Shown: one piece after another, positions 43,892 through 53,187 of the stretch | Layout of the letters: the number at the start of each line of letters is the position of its first letter | How positions within the stretch are numbered: position 1 is the stretch's first letter | Assembly (NCBI GenBank): GCA_016184315.1 | Contig: JACPCU010000007.1 | Span: 62,001-126,000, forward strand | Length of the DNA stretch: 64,000 bases | Direction of reading: 5' to 3' | Origin: Nitrososphaerota archaeon | GTDB taxonomy: Archaea; Thermoproteota; Nitrososphaeria; Nitrososphaerales; JACQRY01 | Notes under the pieces: model-generated | What the model saw: the letters and a program-made list of their open reading frames with translations, nothing else | Told to the model about the DNA's origin: nothing | Databases searched by the model: none | Position numbers and translations under genes: made by a program

Positions 43892-45276
43892 TGCAACATC
43901 TCTCCTATCTTGCTGAGCCCTTCCCGCACCAAGTCGGCGCTCTGACATATGGAGAGCCTGATGAATTCAGGGTAGTCGCCGAAACCTGTTCCCGGAGCGA
44001 TGGCTACCTTCTTCTCCCCAAGAAGACGCATGGCGAATTCACCAGAATCAAAGCCCTGCACATTGACTTTCGGGAAGACATAGAAACCTCCGTCAGGCAG
44101 ATTGAAAGACAAGGGTAGACGCTTAAGCGCAGTGACAGCGTCATTCATTCTTCTCTCGATCGCCTTTGCATATTCCCCAACGTCGTCTCCGCACTCAAGA
44201 GCTTTGGCTGCCGCTTTCTGAATGAACTCAGGCACATTGGTGAGGAGAAGGCTGTTCATCTTAGTCAACTTGGAGATGAATTCCTTTGAGGAAATGACGT
44301 AGCCTATTCTGAAACCGGTCATCCTATGACCTTTGGAGAAAGTGGAAGCTAGAACGAAGTTTGAGTCAGCTGCCTCAAGGATGCTTACCTTTGACTTGGA
44401 GAAGAGCCGGTAGGCTTCATCGCTGAGAATAGTTACTCCCTTTCTCTGAGCATCCTGTACTAGGATTCGCAGCTCTTCTACGCTCAGCGATTTCCCAGTG
44501 GGGTTGCATGGATAGTTGACAACCATCATCCTTGCCCCTGAATCCAAAGCGTTCTCGAGGTCTTCCTGCTTGGGAAGCCACTTGTCTTCCAAGGTGGTGT
44601 GAATAGTTAGAGGTCTGCCCCCTACTGCTTCAACGCATTCCTTGTAGGCAGGCCATAGGGGGTCGAAGGTGATTAAGCCTTCTCCGCTTCGGATCAGATT
44701 TGAGATAGTTAGGTAGATGGCGAATCTTGAGCCAGGGGTGATAAGCACTTGATCTGGATGCATATCTACTCCAAGGTTTTCTTTGTAGTGTGCTACTATG
44801 GCTTCTCTGAGATCTAGGAGGCCTTGAGCAGTGCTATATTTGATGTATCCTTCTCTTATTCCTTTAACAGCTTCATTGGTAACTAGTTTGGGTGGGGGAG
44901 CATCTGGCTCTCCGACTTCAAGGTGGATGACCTTTTCTCCTGATTTCTCCAGTTCTTTTGCCAAGGCGAACATCTGCATGTGCGAGACCTTGGAGATGGG
45001 CTTGTGCTCTTTTTGGACGCGAACTGAGTCTTCTACTAGGATATTCAGTATTCTGATGGCACTGGCAGCGTCTATTTGCAGCTCTTTGCATCTATCCAGT
45101 ATGTGGTTTCTTAGCGATTCTTCTGCGGCGGGGTCTTCAATGGGCCGGTTAAGCTTCTGTTTGACCAGCCCTGCCTCTCTGCTGAGATCCAGTCTGCTGG
45201 ACAGGAGTGCGAGTATGTCGTCTGTCACAGACCTGATTTCTTTTCTAATCTTGGGGAGGTCTCTGGCTTCGCCCAC
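43888..45276 (-). CDS. Chorismate mutase-aminotransferase fusion
   Basis: Two-domain protein of 462 residues. Residues 1-90 are an AroQ-type chorismate mutase. Arg11, Arg28, Lys39, Glu52 and Gln88 sit at the positions used by the E. coli CM domain; the residue before Glu52 is Ala instead of Arg. Residues about 95-462 are a class I/II PLP aminotransferase, with Asp286 (SDEAYR), Lys315 in STFSKGHRMTG and the Arg in GFRIGY. The protein would make prephenate and transaminate prephenate or its keto-acid products, giving arogenate, phenylalanine or tyrosine. It lies between aroC and tyrA. No prephenate dehydratase gene is in the window. Confidence 0.9.
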   Translation of the reverse strand: MGEARDLPKIRKEIRSVTDDILALLSSRLDLSREAGLVKQKLNRPIEDPAAEESLRNHILDRCKELQIDAASAIRILNILVEDSVRVQKEHKPISKVSHMQMFALAKELEKSGEKVIHLEVGEPDAPPPKLVTNEAVKGIREGYIKYSTAQGLLDLREAIVAHYKENLGVDMHPDQVLITPGSRFAIYLTISNLIRSGEGLITFDPLWPAYKECVEAVGGRPLTIHTTLEDKWLPKQEDLENALDSGARMMVVNYPCNPTGKSLSVEELRILVQDAQRKGVTILSDEAYRLFSKSKVSILEAADSNFVLASTFSKGHRMTGFRIGYVISSKEFISKLTKMNSLLLTNVPEFIQKAAAKALECGDDVGEYAKAIERRMNDAVTALKRLPLSFNLPDGGFYVFPKVNVQGFDSGEFAMRLLGEKKVAIAPGTGFGDYPEFIRLSICQSADLVREGLSKIGEMLQ

Positions 45277-45282
45277 TGCCTA

Positions 45283-46401
45283 TCATTCCGACGACTTGCT
45301 TTTCTTCAATATTGGAGGAATGAATCCTCCTCGCAGCCCGTGATCCGCCAACACGATTGCAACTATGCTCTCCACTATCGGAGGTGCGCGTGGAAGCACA
45401 CATGGATCATGGCGACCCGTTACTACTAGACTTGTCTGTTCCATGGTCTCCATGCTAACAGTGTTCTGAGCCTTTGCTATGGATGAAGGCGGCTTGAAGC
45501 CAATCTTGATTACGAGGGGCATGCCGCTTGTCAGACCCCCTAGGATTCCGCCGGAATTGTTGGTTTCCGTGACAATCTTGCCGTCTACAACTTTAAAGAG
45601 GTCGTTATTTTCTGAGCCGTAGCGCCTAGCACTTTCGAAGCCCAAGCCGAACTCAACGCCCTTCACAGCAGGCACGGCGAAAAGAGCCTTGCTTAGATCG
45701 CTGTCTATGGAGGCGAATACAGGTTCTCCTAACCCCACTGGGAGATCTACTGCAACGCACTCAACGATTCCGCCGAGGCTGTCGCCCTTCCTCTTAGCCT
45801 CAAGTATCTTTGACTCCATTTTGGAGGCCGCGTCAAAATCTGGGCAGCGAACGCTGTTCCCATACCTCTTTTCTCTAATCTCATCGAGAGGCATGTCCCT
45901 GGACTTCACACCTCCTATTTCGCGGACATAAGCGTATACTTGGCTGCCCCAAGCATGGCCCAGAAGCTTCTTGGCTAATGCTCCTGCCATCACGAAGCCA
46001 GCGGTAACCCTGGCCGAGAATCTTCCGCTTCCCCTGTAGTCTTCAAAGCCGCCGTACTTGACGAAGGCAGTATAATCTGCGTGTCCAGGTCTAGGTCTGC
46101 CTCTGATCTTCTCGTAGGAAGATGAGTCGACGTCCTTGTTCCATACTAGCATGCATATCGGCGCGCCTGTAGTGTAGCCTTGGAAGACTCCTGACAGGAA
46201 CTCCACTTTGTCTTCCTCTTTCCTCATGGTAGTGACAGCTGATGTTCCAGGCTTCCTCAGATCTAGCTCTTTCTGGATCTCCTCCTCTGAGATAGGTAGA
46301 CCAGCGGGGCATCCTTCTACAACTGCTCCTACGCATCGGCCGTGGCTCTCGCCGAAGCTGACGACGACAAACCTTTCGCCGAGAATGTTACCTGGCATCA
46401 C
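45283..46401 (-). CDS. aroC: Chorismate synthase
   Basis: FMN-dependent enzyme converting EPSP to chorismate, 372 residues, normal length. Landmarks are GESHGRCVGAVVEGCPAGL near the N-terminus, GRPRPGHADYTAFVKYG, the GSGRFSARVTAG block, and RHDPCVLPRAPPIVESI at the C-terminus. It overlaps the EPSP synthase gene by 4 nt and precedes the chorismate mutase fusion by 6 nt, the seventh to eighth step in pathway order. Confidence 0.95.
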   Translation of the reverse strand: MMPGNILGERFVVVSFGESHGRCVGAVVEGCPAGLPISEEEIQKELDLRKPGTSAVTTMRKEEDKVEFLSGVFQGYTTGAPICMLVWNKDVDSSSYEKIRGRPRPGHADYTAFVKYGGFEDYRGSGRFSARVTAGFVMAGALAKKLLGHAWGSQVYAYVREIGGVKSRDMPLDEIREKRYGNSVRCPDFDAASKMESKILEAKRKGDSLGGIVECVAVDLPVGLGEPVFASIDSDLSKALFAVPAVKGVEFGLGFESARRYGSENNDLFKVVDGKIVTETNNSGGILGGLTSGMPLVIKIGFKPPSSIAKAQNTVSMETMEQTSLVVTGRHDPCVLPRAPPIVESIVAIVLADHGLRGGFIPPILKKSKSSE

Positions 46402-47687
46402 TTGGCCACCTCTATCTTTGCGCCGAGATTCCTCATGTCTTCTACGAATCCTGGGTAGGAGACATCGACTGACTCTGCTCCCTCAACGGTTACGCCTTCT
46501 TCGGACACCAGTCCTGCTATGCAGAAGGCCATGAACATTCGGTGGTCGTCATGGGCGTCGAGAAAGCATTTCTTAAGCCTGCCTTTTGGTCTCAAAACCA
46601 AGCCGTCCTGCTTCTCCTTCACTTCTACTCCGAGCTTCGGCAGCTCTTCCGCCAAGACTGAGACTCTGTCAGTCTCCTTAAACCTAGCGTGGCCTACCCC
46701 GTATATGTTGACTTCTCCGGATGCCTTCAATGCCATGGTGGCCACTACTGGGAGGAGATCAGGGGAGTCAGACAAGTCAAAGCTTCCTCCGTGAAGATCA
46801 CCTCCCTGCACAATGAACTCTCCCTGATCGCGGTGAACGGTAACTTTGGAGCCCATGGTTTCAGCTATGTTCAGTATGATGCTGTCAGCCTGAGGAAGAT
46901 CGAAGTTCATTCCTTTGACGCGTACCGAGGATCCCGCTAATGCACCAGCAGCAGTTATGAATGCTGCTGAACTGAAATCAGCCGGCACGGCGAAATCCAT
47001 GGGTTTGTATGACCGTCCTTGGGGGACTATGTATGTATCGTCGCCTTCTGTTGCCCTGCCTCCGAACAAACGGATCATTTGCAGCGTAGCGTCAACATAG
47101 GGCTTCGAAACCCTCTTTCCCACCACTCTGAGCGTTGTGTCAGTTTGGGCGAAGGGTGCAGCTATTAGAATGGAGGTTATGAACTGCGAAGAGACATCTC
47201 CACGTATCTCCGACGAGCCTCCTTTCATCCCGCCTGCCTTCACGACGATCGGTGGGCAGCCGTTCACTCGTGTTGACCATGATTCTACGCCGAGGAAACG
47301 CAGGGCGTCAAGAAGAGGTTGCATGGGTCTCTTTCTGATGCTGTGGTCGCCGGTGAGCACAGTGAAGCCCTGTGGTGGGAGTGAGGCGAGCGAAGTCATG
47401 ATCCTAAGCGTGGTCCCTGAGTTCTCGGTGTTGATCACGTCTTCAGGGGTCTTGAACTGCGTTATTCCATCGACTGTTATGACCCCGTTTTCTTGGTTTA
47501 GGATGGCGCCGAAGGCTGTGCAGGCGTTTATCGTAGCAATAGTGTCTCTTGAGAGAAGGGGTCGCCTGACCTTTGATGTACCAGCTGCCAATGCAGCTAA
47601 GGCGATAGCTCGGTGAGTATAGCTCTTGCTGGGAGGAACCCAGACGCTTCCTTCAAGCCTTGAAGGCAATACTTTGACGGCTACCAC
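46398..47687 (-). CDS. aroA: 5-enolpyruvylshikimate-3-phosphate synthase
   Basis: EPSP synthase, 429 residues, full length. Recognised by PPSKSYTHRAIALAALAAGTS (shikimate-3-phosphate and PEP contacts), NTENSGTTLRIMTSLASLP with the G-T-T loop, DVSSQFITSILIAAP, and the C-terminal DAHDDHRMFMAFCIAGLV. It transfers enolpyruvate from PEP to shikimate 3-phosphate. The start overlaps the end of the shikimate kinase gene by 7 nt. Confidence 0.95.
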   Translation of the reverse strand: MVAVKVLPSRLEGSVWVPPSKSYTHRAIALAALAAGTSKVRRPLLSRDTIATINACTAFGAILNQENGVITVDGITQFKTPEDVINTENSGTTLRIMTSLASLPPQGFTVLTGDHSIRKRPMQPLLDALRFLGVESWSTRVNGCPPIVVKAGGMKGGSSEIRGDVSSQFITSILIAAPFAQTDTTLRVVGKRVSKPYVDATLQMIRLFGGRATEGDDTYIVPQGRSYKPMDFAVPADFSSAAFITAAGALAGSSVRVKGMNFDLPQADSIILNIAETMGSKVTVHRDQGEFIVQGGDLHGGSFDLSDSPDLLPVVATMALKASGEVNIYGVGHARFKETDRVSVLAEELPKLGVEVKEKQDGLVLRPKGRLKKCFLDAHDDHRMFMAFCIAGLVSEEGVTVEGAESVDVSYPGFVEDMRNLGAKIEVAK

Positions 47688-48553
47688 TTGGTCTTAGCCT
47701 CCGCTTTGCGATTGTTAAATCTCGTCTGAATAACCTTTCCTCCTTGAGCCTTCCAGATGTCCGTAACCTTGCCTGCTTCCTCGTCGCTTCGACATAGAGC
47801 AGCTACAGCTGGGCCTTTGCCTGATAACCCAGCTGAGACCGCACCAGCCATAAGGGCGTCGATAGAAGGTTTAGGGTCGAAGCCCAGAGCTGCTGAATAC
47901 GCCAAGCCGTTGATAGCCAAAGCCGCCTGGTATTTGCCGTGGAGTGCGAGCGCGAAGGCTTCTTCTGCGATCAAGCGAACAGAACGAGCCCTCGTAACAT
48001 CGACTTTCCCAGTGTAGTAGCGGGTGTCAGGAACAAGTATCAACACGCGCATGTCTTCGTCCACTGGGTCTCTTCGCAAGACTTTCCGAGCAGCGTTATC
48101 TGTAACTACAAATCCTCCGAGGTAGCTTGCAGCAGCGTCATCAAAAGCACCTGTAACGGTAACGCCTGCCTTAAGGGAAGCCCCAACTCCGAGGTTGAGC
48201 ACTGCGAGATCGTCTTCAGTCTTCCTGAGAGCAGTCAAAGTGGCTAAGACGACGGCGTTAGACGCTGCGCTTGAGCTCTTCAAACCTCTTGCCACAGGAA
48301 CCTGTGAGATGGTCTCCACCTTGGCTCCTAAATCGCTCACCTTGCAGTGGGCGAACACTTCTCTGACGACAATCTCTGCTAGCCTTGTGTCAACATCTAC
48401 CTCTCCCCTGACGGTGACAGTAATCTTGCCCGGGTCACTGGTAATCTCGACAATAGCCTCAGTAACCAAGTCTACGCCAAGGGCTGCGCCCTTGCCTGTG
48501 GCGATAGCGTTCACCGCAGTTATTGCGCCGTGAACTGTTGCTCTAGCCTTCAT
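47681..48553 (-). CDS. Shikimate kinase, archaeal GHMP type
   Basis: GHMP-superfamily kinase that phosphorylates shikimate in archaea, not related to bacterial AroK. 290 residues. The ATP-binding motif is VARGLKSSSAASNAVVLATL, the N-terminal region carries the substrate-binding GAITAVNAIATGKGAALGVD, and the C-terminal GHMP motif is GLSGKGPAVAALC. Its place between shikimate dehydrogenase (11-nt overlap) and EPSP synthase (7-nt overlap) makes the substrate assignment secure. Confidence 0.93.
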   Translation of the reverse strand: MKARATVHGAITAVNAIATGKGAALGVDLVTEAIVEITSDPGKITVTVRGEVDVDTRLAEIVVREVFAHCKVSDLGAKVETISQVPVARGLKSSSAASNAVVLATLTALRKTEDDLAVLNLGVGASLKAGVTVTGAFDDAAASYLGGFVVTDNAARKVLRRDPVDEDMRVLILVPDTRYYTGKVDVTRARSVRLIAEEAFALALHGKYQAALAINGLAYSAALGFDPKPSIDALMAGAVSAGLSGKGPAVAALCRSDEEAGKVTDIWKAQGGKVIQTRFNNRKAEAKTKW

Positions 48554-49409
48554 GGTGCTCTCCCAGGCCCTCTAGGGCAGCTTTCTCCATCACTTCAATA
48601 GGGGGAGAAGTCTGGGTCCAGAGTCTGAATGCTACTGCTCCCTGAGCCACAAGCATTTCGTAGCCTTGAATCATGCTTGCGCCAGCAGATTCCGCGTACT
48701 TCAAGAGTGTTGTTTTGATCGGGTTGTAGACAAGGTCGTAGACCAACAGGTCAGTTCTAAGAAGTTCTGCAGGCACAGGGCTGTCAGAGATGTTCGGATG
48801 CATGCCTATGGGAGTAGCGTTTACGACGATGTCTGAAGCTTCTACTGTCTCCTTTAGAGTGTTCGAGGTAAGCGGTCGCGTAACCATCTTGTTTCCTGCC
48901 AACCCTTTGAGAGCCTGAGAAAGTTCACGGAGTCTTGAGACTGTTCTGCCGAGAACGGTTATGGATTCGCAGCCTTCCATGGATAAGCCTGCTACGCAGG
49001 CGCGTGCCGCGCCTCCAGCACCGAGAACCGTAACTTTGGTGCCTGACAGCCCTATCCCCCTAGATCTTAGTGGCGAGAGAAAACCTTCTACGTCGGTGTT
49101 GAACCCGACAAGTGATGAGCCGTTGCGAACCACAGTGTTCACAGCGGTTAGTGCCCTTACTGATACGTCGAGATCGTCCAAATAACTTATCACGTCAACT
49201 TTATGGGGGATAGTTACGTTGAACCCGACAACTCCTAAGGCTTTGAGACCTGCTACTGCGTCGCGTAGAGCATCCTTCTTCACGTTGAAAGCTGCATAAA
49301 CGAAATTGAGGTTATTGGCCTCGAAGGCAGCGTTATGCATCTTTGGCGAAAGGCTGTGACCTATAGGGTCGCCTATGATGCCGCACACCTTAGTATTCCC
49401 GTCAATCAT
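48543..49409 (-). CDS. aroE: Shikimate dehydrogenase
   Basis: NADPH-dependent reductase of 3-dehydroshikimate, 288 residues. It has the substrate-binding N-terminus GDPIGHSLSPKMHNAAFEA with the catalytic Lys-Asp pair in VTIPHKVD and NTDVEGF, and the Rossmann motif VLGAGGAARACVAGL. The C-terminal GYEMLVAQGAVAFRLWT is typical. It is coupled to aroD by a 4-nt overlap. Confidence 0.95.
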   Translation of the reverse strand: MIDGNTKVCGIIGDPIGHSLSPKMHNAAFEANNLNFVYAAFNVKKDALRDAVAGLKALGVVGFNVTIPHKVDVISYLDDLDVSVRALTAVNTVVRNGSSLVGFNTDVEGFLSPLRSRGIGLSGTKVTVLGAGGAARACVAGLSMEGCESITVLGRTVSRLRELSQALKGLAGNKMVTRPLTSNTLKETVEASDIVVNATPIGMHPNISDSPVPAELLRTDLLVYDLVYNPIKTTLLKYAESAGASMIQGYEMLVAQGAVAFRLWTQTSPPIEVMEKAALEGLGEHHEG

Positions 49410-50113
49410 ATTTTCTTCATACCTCTGTACAGTGCCTTTAGATCATTCAAGGCTACTTGTCCGGGTGCCGTCTTCATTGCTTGGAGGGAAGCATAGGCAA
49501 ATGGGCTTCCATAGAACGGGCATAACACTCGTGAAACCACTCCCTTTTCACCCATACAGAAAGCTATGAGTGACCCTCTAGATTTCTCATACGAAGAGAG
49601 AATAATGAAGTTATCTTCAAGGCTGTTCGCCGTAGTCACGATCTTAACCGTATCCGAATGCTTCTCAGCGCTTCTCATGGTCTTAGTCAGGATCGAAGGC
49701 GCTGGTGTGTCCTGAGAATTATGCCAAGACACGATTACTTCGGTGACCCTGCTCTTCAACTCTTTGACCAGCTTGCTGTTGTTCGCAGCAGCGGCTAGCT
49801 CCAAGTCTACAAACCTAGGCGACAAGGAGGCTGCCTCACTCAGAGTTGCTAGTCTCTCCTTTTCTCCTCCTTGAAAAACGCCTCCTTCCTGCAGTGGTCT
49901 ACACGTGAAGATGCATCTAGACAAGAATCGGCTGCAAGCATTCTCCAAATCGTTGACGTTGAACTCTTTCAAGTAGTCTAGGCGTATCTCCACAAAGTCA
50001 GAGCCAGCTTCCACTGCGTCGTTCAATCTCTTCGCCAACGTGGTGGAGTCTGAAGCGTAGACTGAGGTGCATACCTTGGGCCTCCAACGGCCAGGTTTAG
50101 AAGAAGAGGTCAT
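49406..50113 (-). CDS. aroD: 3-dehydroquinate dehydratase, type I
   Basis: Class I (Schiff-base) dehydroquinase, 235 residues. The catalytic His lies in VSWHNSQDTP and the imine Lys in DTVKIVTTANS; the N-terminal EIRLDYL is the family substrate-binding strand. It removes water from 3-dehydroquinate. It overlaps the DHQ synthase II gene and aroE by 4 nt each. Confidence 0.94.
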   Translation of the reverse strand: MTSSSKPGRWRPKVCTSVYASDSTTLAKRLNDAVEAGSDFVEIRLDYLKEFNVNDLENACSRFLSRCIFTCRPLQEGGVFQGGEKERLATLSEAASLSPRFVDLELAAAANNSKLVKELKSRVTEVIVSWHNSQDTPAPSILTKTMRSAEKHSDTVKIVTTANSLEDNFIILSSYEKSRGSLIAFCMGEKGVVSRVLCPFYGSPFAYASLQAMKTAPGQVALNDLKALYRGMKKI

Positions 50114-51186
50114 TTCTCTACGATGTACTCGTCAACAGCCATTCCGAAGTGCCTACCCTTAACCCTAGACACTAGGGCAACAACTTCATCCCCCACCTTC
50201 AACTCTGTGACTGGGATAGGTTGACCATTCTTGCCTACTAGCGCAATGGTTTCAGCGTTCTGAAGAAGAACTCCTCCAAACTCACCGTCGAATTCAGCTT
50301 TAACCAGTCGCAGAGGCCTCCGCTCAATCTTCGACCTCCCCACAACGGAAGATCTGGTGGAACCGTCCTTTGAGACGACGAGAACCTCGTCGCCGCTCTC
50401 AACCTCCGATAGATACTTAGTGCGCCCATTTGGGAGCAGAGTGTAGCTATGCACTGCGCCGGCGTTGACCCTGAACGGTCTGGGCGAAGTGAACTTTGAG
50501 CCCCCAGACTCATTATGGATCAGAAACATGAAGTTAGACCTGCTCCCTACAAGCAGCCCCTCGCCAAAACTAAGCATCGAAGCGGTATCTACACAGACTC
50601 TTTCACCCATGCCGAGATCCTTGATTTCCTTCACTAGGACGGTAACTAGTTCAAGTCTCCTCTGGGCTGCAAATACTTTAGCTCCTTCTCTAACCTCCTC
50701 GGTAGAACTTGCCTTCAGAATAACTCCGTCAACGCCGATCTCAAGGACACCGAACAACGTTTGGATCTCGGATGTGGTAGAAGCTGTTGCCAAGAGCTTC
50801 GTTTTGTGATTGTGGAGCTCGGCGACCATGTTTTCAAGGGGGATTATCTTCCAGTCAACTGTCTCAACGATTACAGCAATTGCACCCAGTTTTGACGCTT
50901 CCACCGCTTTTTTGATGTCTGCGTTTTCTCTGACTTTGAGTTTGAAGGCGAATTGTTTTCCTTGGGACACGATGGTCTCTGCTTCTTTCAGGTTGTCTGT
51001 GAGGACGACATCAGAGTCTGTTGAAGAGCTGTATACTGTGAAGTTCTTTCGAATATCACTTTTCAGCTTCTTCGGGTCTATGAAAAGGCTTTTGACGGAT
51101 TCCTTGGCTGCAGTCTCCAAGATGCTGTTGAGGCCTGTGCCTTCGGCTTGAGGTTGGAGTATTAGCTCCTTGGCGTCCTGCTTCAA
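50110..51186 (-). CDS. 3-dehydroquinate synthase II (archaeal AroB')
   Basis: Archaeal DHQ synthase, 358 residues. It converts 2-amino-3,7-dideoxy-D-threo-hept-6-ulosonate (ADH) with NAD+ to 3-dehydroquinate by oxidative deamination, replacing bacterial AroB. Recognised by [30 protein letters not shown]-type segment (residues about 200-230, partly quoted) and the [19 protein letters not shown] block, both conserved in the family. The start lies 1 nt after the ADH synthase stop, so coupling is expected. Confidence 0.93.
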   Translation of the reverse strand: MKQDAKELILQPQAEGTGLNSILETAAKESVKSLFIDPKKLKSDIRKNFTVYSSSTDSDVVLTDNLKEAETIVSQGKQFAFKLKVRENADIKKAVEASKLGAIAVIVETVDWKIIPLENMVAELHNHKTKLLATASTTSEIQTLFGVLEIGVDGVILKASSTEEVREGAKVFAAQRRLELVTVLVKEIKDLGMGERVCVDTASMLSFGEGLLVGSRSNFMFLIHNESGGSKFTSPRPFRVNAGAVHSYTLLPNGRTKYLSEVESGDEVLVVSKDGSTRSSVVGRSKIERRPLRLVKAEFDGEFGGVLLQNAETIALVGKNGQPIPVTELKVGDEVVALVSRVKGRHFGMAVDEYIVEK

Positions 51187-51187
51187 G

Positions 51188-51979
51188 TTAGAGCACCTTT
51201 AACGCGTCTTCCACTGATGATTCATTCATGACGATCATGGAGAGAGCCTTGACTATCAGGTCGGGGGTTTGATGCTGGAAGATGTTTCTCCCGAAGGTGA
51301 CTCCTATGGCGCCCGCCTTCACTGCGCCGTGCGCCATCTCCAGCACGTCCCTATCGGTGTCCGATTTGGGTCCGCCGGCAATCACCACTGGCACTCTGCA
51401 TCCCTTCACGACGGTGCGGAAGGACTCGTAGTCTCCGCTGTAAGGTGTCTTCACGATGTCTGCGCCTAGCTCGCTGCCTATCCTGGCTGCATGAGCCAAA
51501 GTTGCTGGGTCGCTGGGATTCTTGATGTTCTCTCCGCGTGGGTACATCATGGCTACGAGAGGCATGTTCCACTCGTCGCATGAGTCGGCAATCATGCCCA
51601 AGTCTTGAAGCATCTCAGGCTCCTCTTTGCAGCCCACATTCACGTGGACTGATACGGCATCTGCTCCTAGTCTTACTGCTTCCTCGACGCTGCTGACCAG
51701 CATCTTCCTGTTAGGTGCAAGACCCAAGCTTGTGCTGCCGGAGGCGTGCATGATGAGTCCCATTTGGGTCGGTGACCCCATGGTCCTTATGATACCCTTA
51801 TGCACCAAGATAGCGGTTGCGCCCCCTTTCTCCACTAGTCTGATGGTTTCGTCCATTGTGTCCAAGCCTCTGAGGGGCCCATTGCTGACTCCGTGATCCA
51901 TGGGGACGCAGATCATTCTGCCTGAGGCTGTGATACGGTTTAGTCTAATATTCTTCCCGGATACCAATCTAGTTTTCAC
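51188..51979 (-). CDS. ADH synthase (DhnA-type class I aldolase, archaeal AroA')
   Basis: Fructose-bisphosphate-aldolase-like enzyme, 263 residues, which in archaea joins 6-deoxy-5-ketofructose 1-phosphate and L-aspartate semialdehyde to ADH, the first step of the DAHP-independent aromatic pathway. Motifs are PMDHGVSNGPLRGLDTM, the Schiff-base Lys in GADIVKTPYSGD, and the phosphate-binding VPVVIAGGPKSDTDRD. The ADHS rather than FBA reading is supported by its position between aspartokinase (4-nt overlap) and DHQ synthase II (1-nt gap). Confidence 0.93.
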   Translation of the reverse strand: MKTRLVSGKNIRLNRITASGRMICVPMDHGVSNGPLRGLDTMDETIRLVEKGGATAILVHKGIIRTMGSPTQMGLIMHASGSTSLGLAPNRKMLVSSVEEAVRLGADAVSVHVNVGCKEEPEMLQDLGMIADSCDEWNMPLVAMMYPRGENIKNPSDPATLAHAARIGSELGADIVKTPYSGDYESFRTVVKGCRVPVVIAGGPKSDTDRDVLEMAHGAVKAGAIGVTFGRNIFQHQTPDLIVKALSMIVMNESSVEDALKVL

Positions 51980-53187
51980 TCCTTATCAATCATTAGAGCA
52001 TCTTTGAGCATGGAGGCAGCTTTCTCAGAATCAGATTTTGCTACGAAGACGCTGATGGAGGAAGTGATGGTGTTTATGCCGTATACGTTGATTCCTCTCC
52101 TTGCGAGTGGTTGTGTTACTTTCTGCAGCATGCCGGGGCTGGTCTCCATTGCTTGTCCTTTTACTGTGAGCATAGTTAAGTCTTCATAGGAGGAGACTGC
52201 TTTCCCCCAGCCTCCTCCTACTGCTATTTTGTGTACGCGGTTGATCAAGGCGTTTCCGCCTATAGTGTACAGGAGTATTGAACGTTCATCGAGGGTCATG
52301 GAGATGAGCCTGTTGCCTGACGCTCTGATTTCGGCGACTAGTTCCGCTATTTGCTGCGGCCCGGGCTGTGAGCCTGTCAGGATGGTTATCATTGCGACTT
52401 GTTCTTCTAGTATTTCCAGCCCTATGTCTATGGGACCTCCTTCGATTATTGTTCCTGATAGGAGGCTGTCTTCTAGGCTGGCTATTCTGATCCTTACTCC
52501 TTTGTCTAAGTATCTGAGTGCTTTGGGTTGGAGGAATTTCGCGCCTCCTGAGCTGAGGGTGTAGGCTTCGTCCACGTTGAGTGTGCCTACTGGCACTGTG
52601 TCTTCTACTGTGTCGGGGTCTCCTGAGAGGACTGTGTCCACGTCTTTGACTAAGACTACTTCGTTGGCTTTGAGGCAGTTTCCTAGGAGGACTGCGGTGG
52701 TGTCGCTTCCCCCTCTTCCGAGGGTGGTGGTTTTGCCCAAGGCGTCTTTGCCTAGGAAGCCGCAGACTACTGGTATCTTGCCTTCTTTGAGTAGGGGTTC
52801 GAGGCTCTTCTTGACTCTCCTAGTGGTTTCTGAAAGAATGGGGGTGGCGTTGAGGTGTTTGGAGTCTGTGACTATGGGCCATCTTGGCGAGTCAGGATCT
52901 ATGACTGTTGGGTCTAATCCTAGGGTTTGAAGCAAGTTTGCAAAGATCCTTGCGCTGGTCTTTTCTCCTAGGGCCAAGACTTCGTCCATGACGTTGTCAG
53001 CCATGGCTGGGTCGAGGCTTTTGGATTGCTGGATGAGCATGTCTGTCATGCCTTTGAAGGCTGAGACGACTACGGTCACGTTGAATCCTCTTTCAGCCGT
53101 GTTCTTGACTAGGCGGGCAGCCTTTTCCAGAGATTCTTTGTCTTTGAGGATTGATCCTCCTATCTTGATTACGATTGTTTCACTCAT
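51976..53187 (-). CDS. lysC: Aspartate kinase
   Basis: Aspartokinase of 403 residues: an N-terminal amino-acid kinase domain (KIGGSILKD, TLGRGGSDTTAVLLG, VVSAFKGMTD) and two C-terminal ACT domains (about 260-403; FSVxxx-type segments such as MTILTGSQPGPQQIAELVAE and MLQKVTQPLARRGINVYGI), probable allosteric sites. It makes aspartyl phosphate, precursor of aspartate semialdehyde, which ADH synthase uses. As the first gene of the operon it links aspartate and aromatic supply. Aspartate semialdehyde dehydrogenase is not in the window. A purine-rich AGGAGAG lies about 10 nt before the ATG at 53187. Confidence 0.94.
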   Translation of the reverse strand: MSETIVIKIGGSILKDKESLEKAARLVKNTAERGFNVTVVVSAFKGMTDMLIQQSKSLDPAMADNVMDEVLALGEKTSARIFANLLQTLGLDPTVIDPDSPRWPIVTDSKHLNATPILSETTRRVKKSLEPLLKEGKIPVVCGFLGKDALGKTTTLGRGGSDTTAVLLGNCLKANEVVLVKDVDTVLSGDPDTVEDTVPVGTLNVDEAYTLSSGGAKFLQPKALRYLDKGVRIRIASLEDSLLSGTIIEGGPIDIGLEILEEQVAMITILTGSQPGPQQIAELVAEIRASGNRLISMTLDERSILLYTIGGNALINRVHKIAVGGGWGKAVSSYEDLTMLTVKGQAMETSPGMLQKVTQPLARRGINVYGINTITSSISVFVAKSDSEKAASMLKDALMIDKE

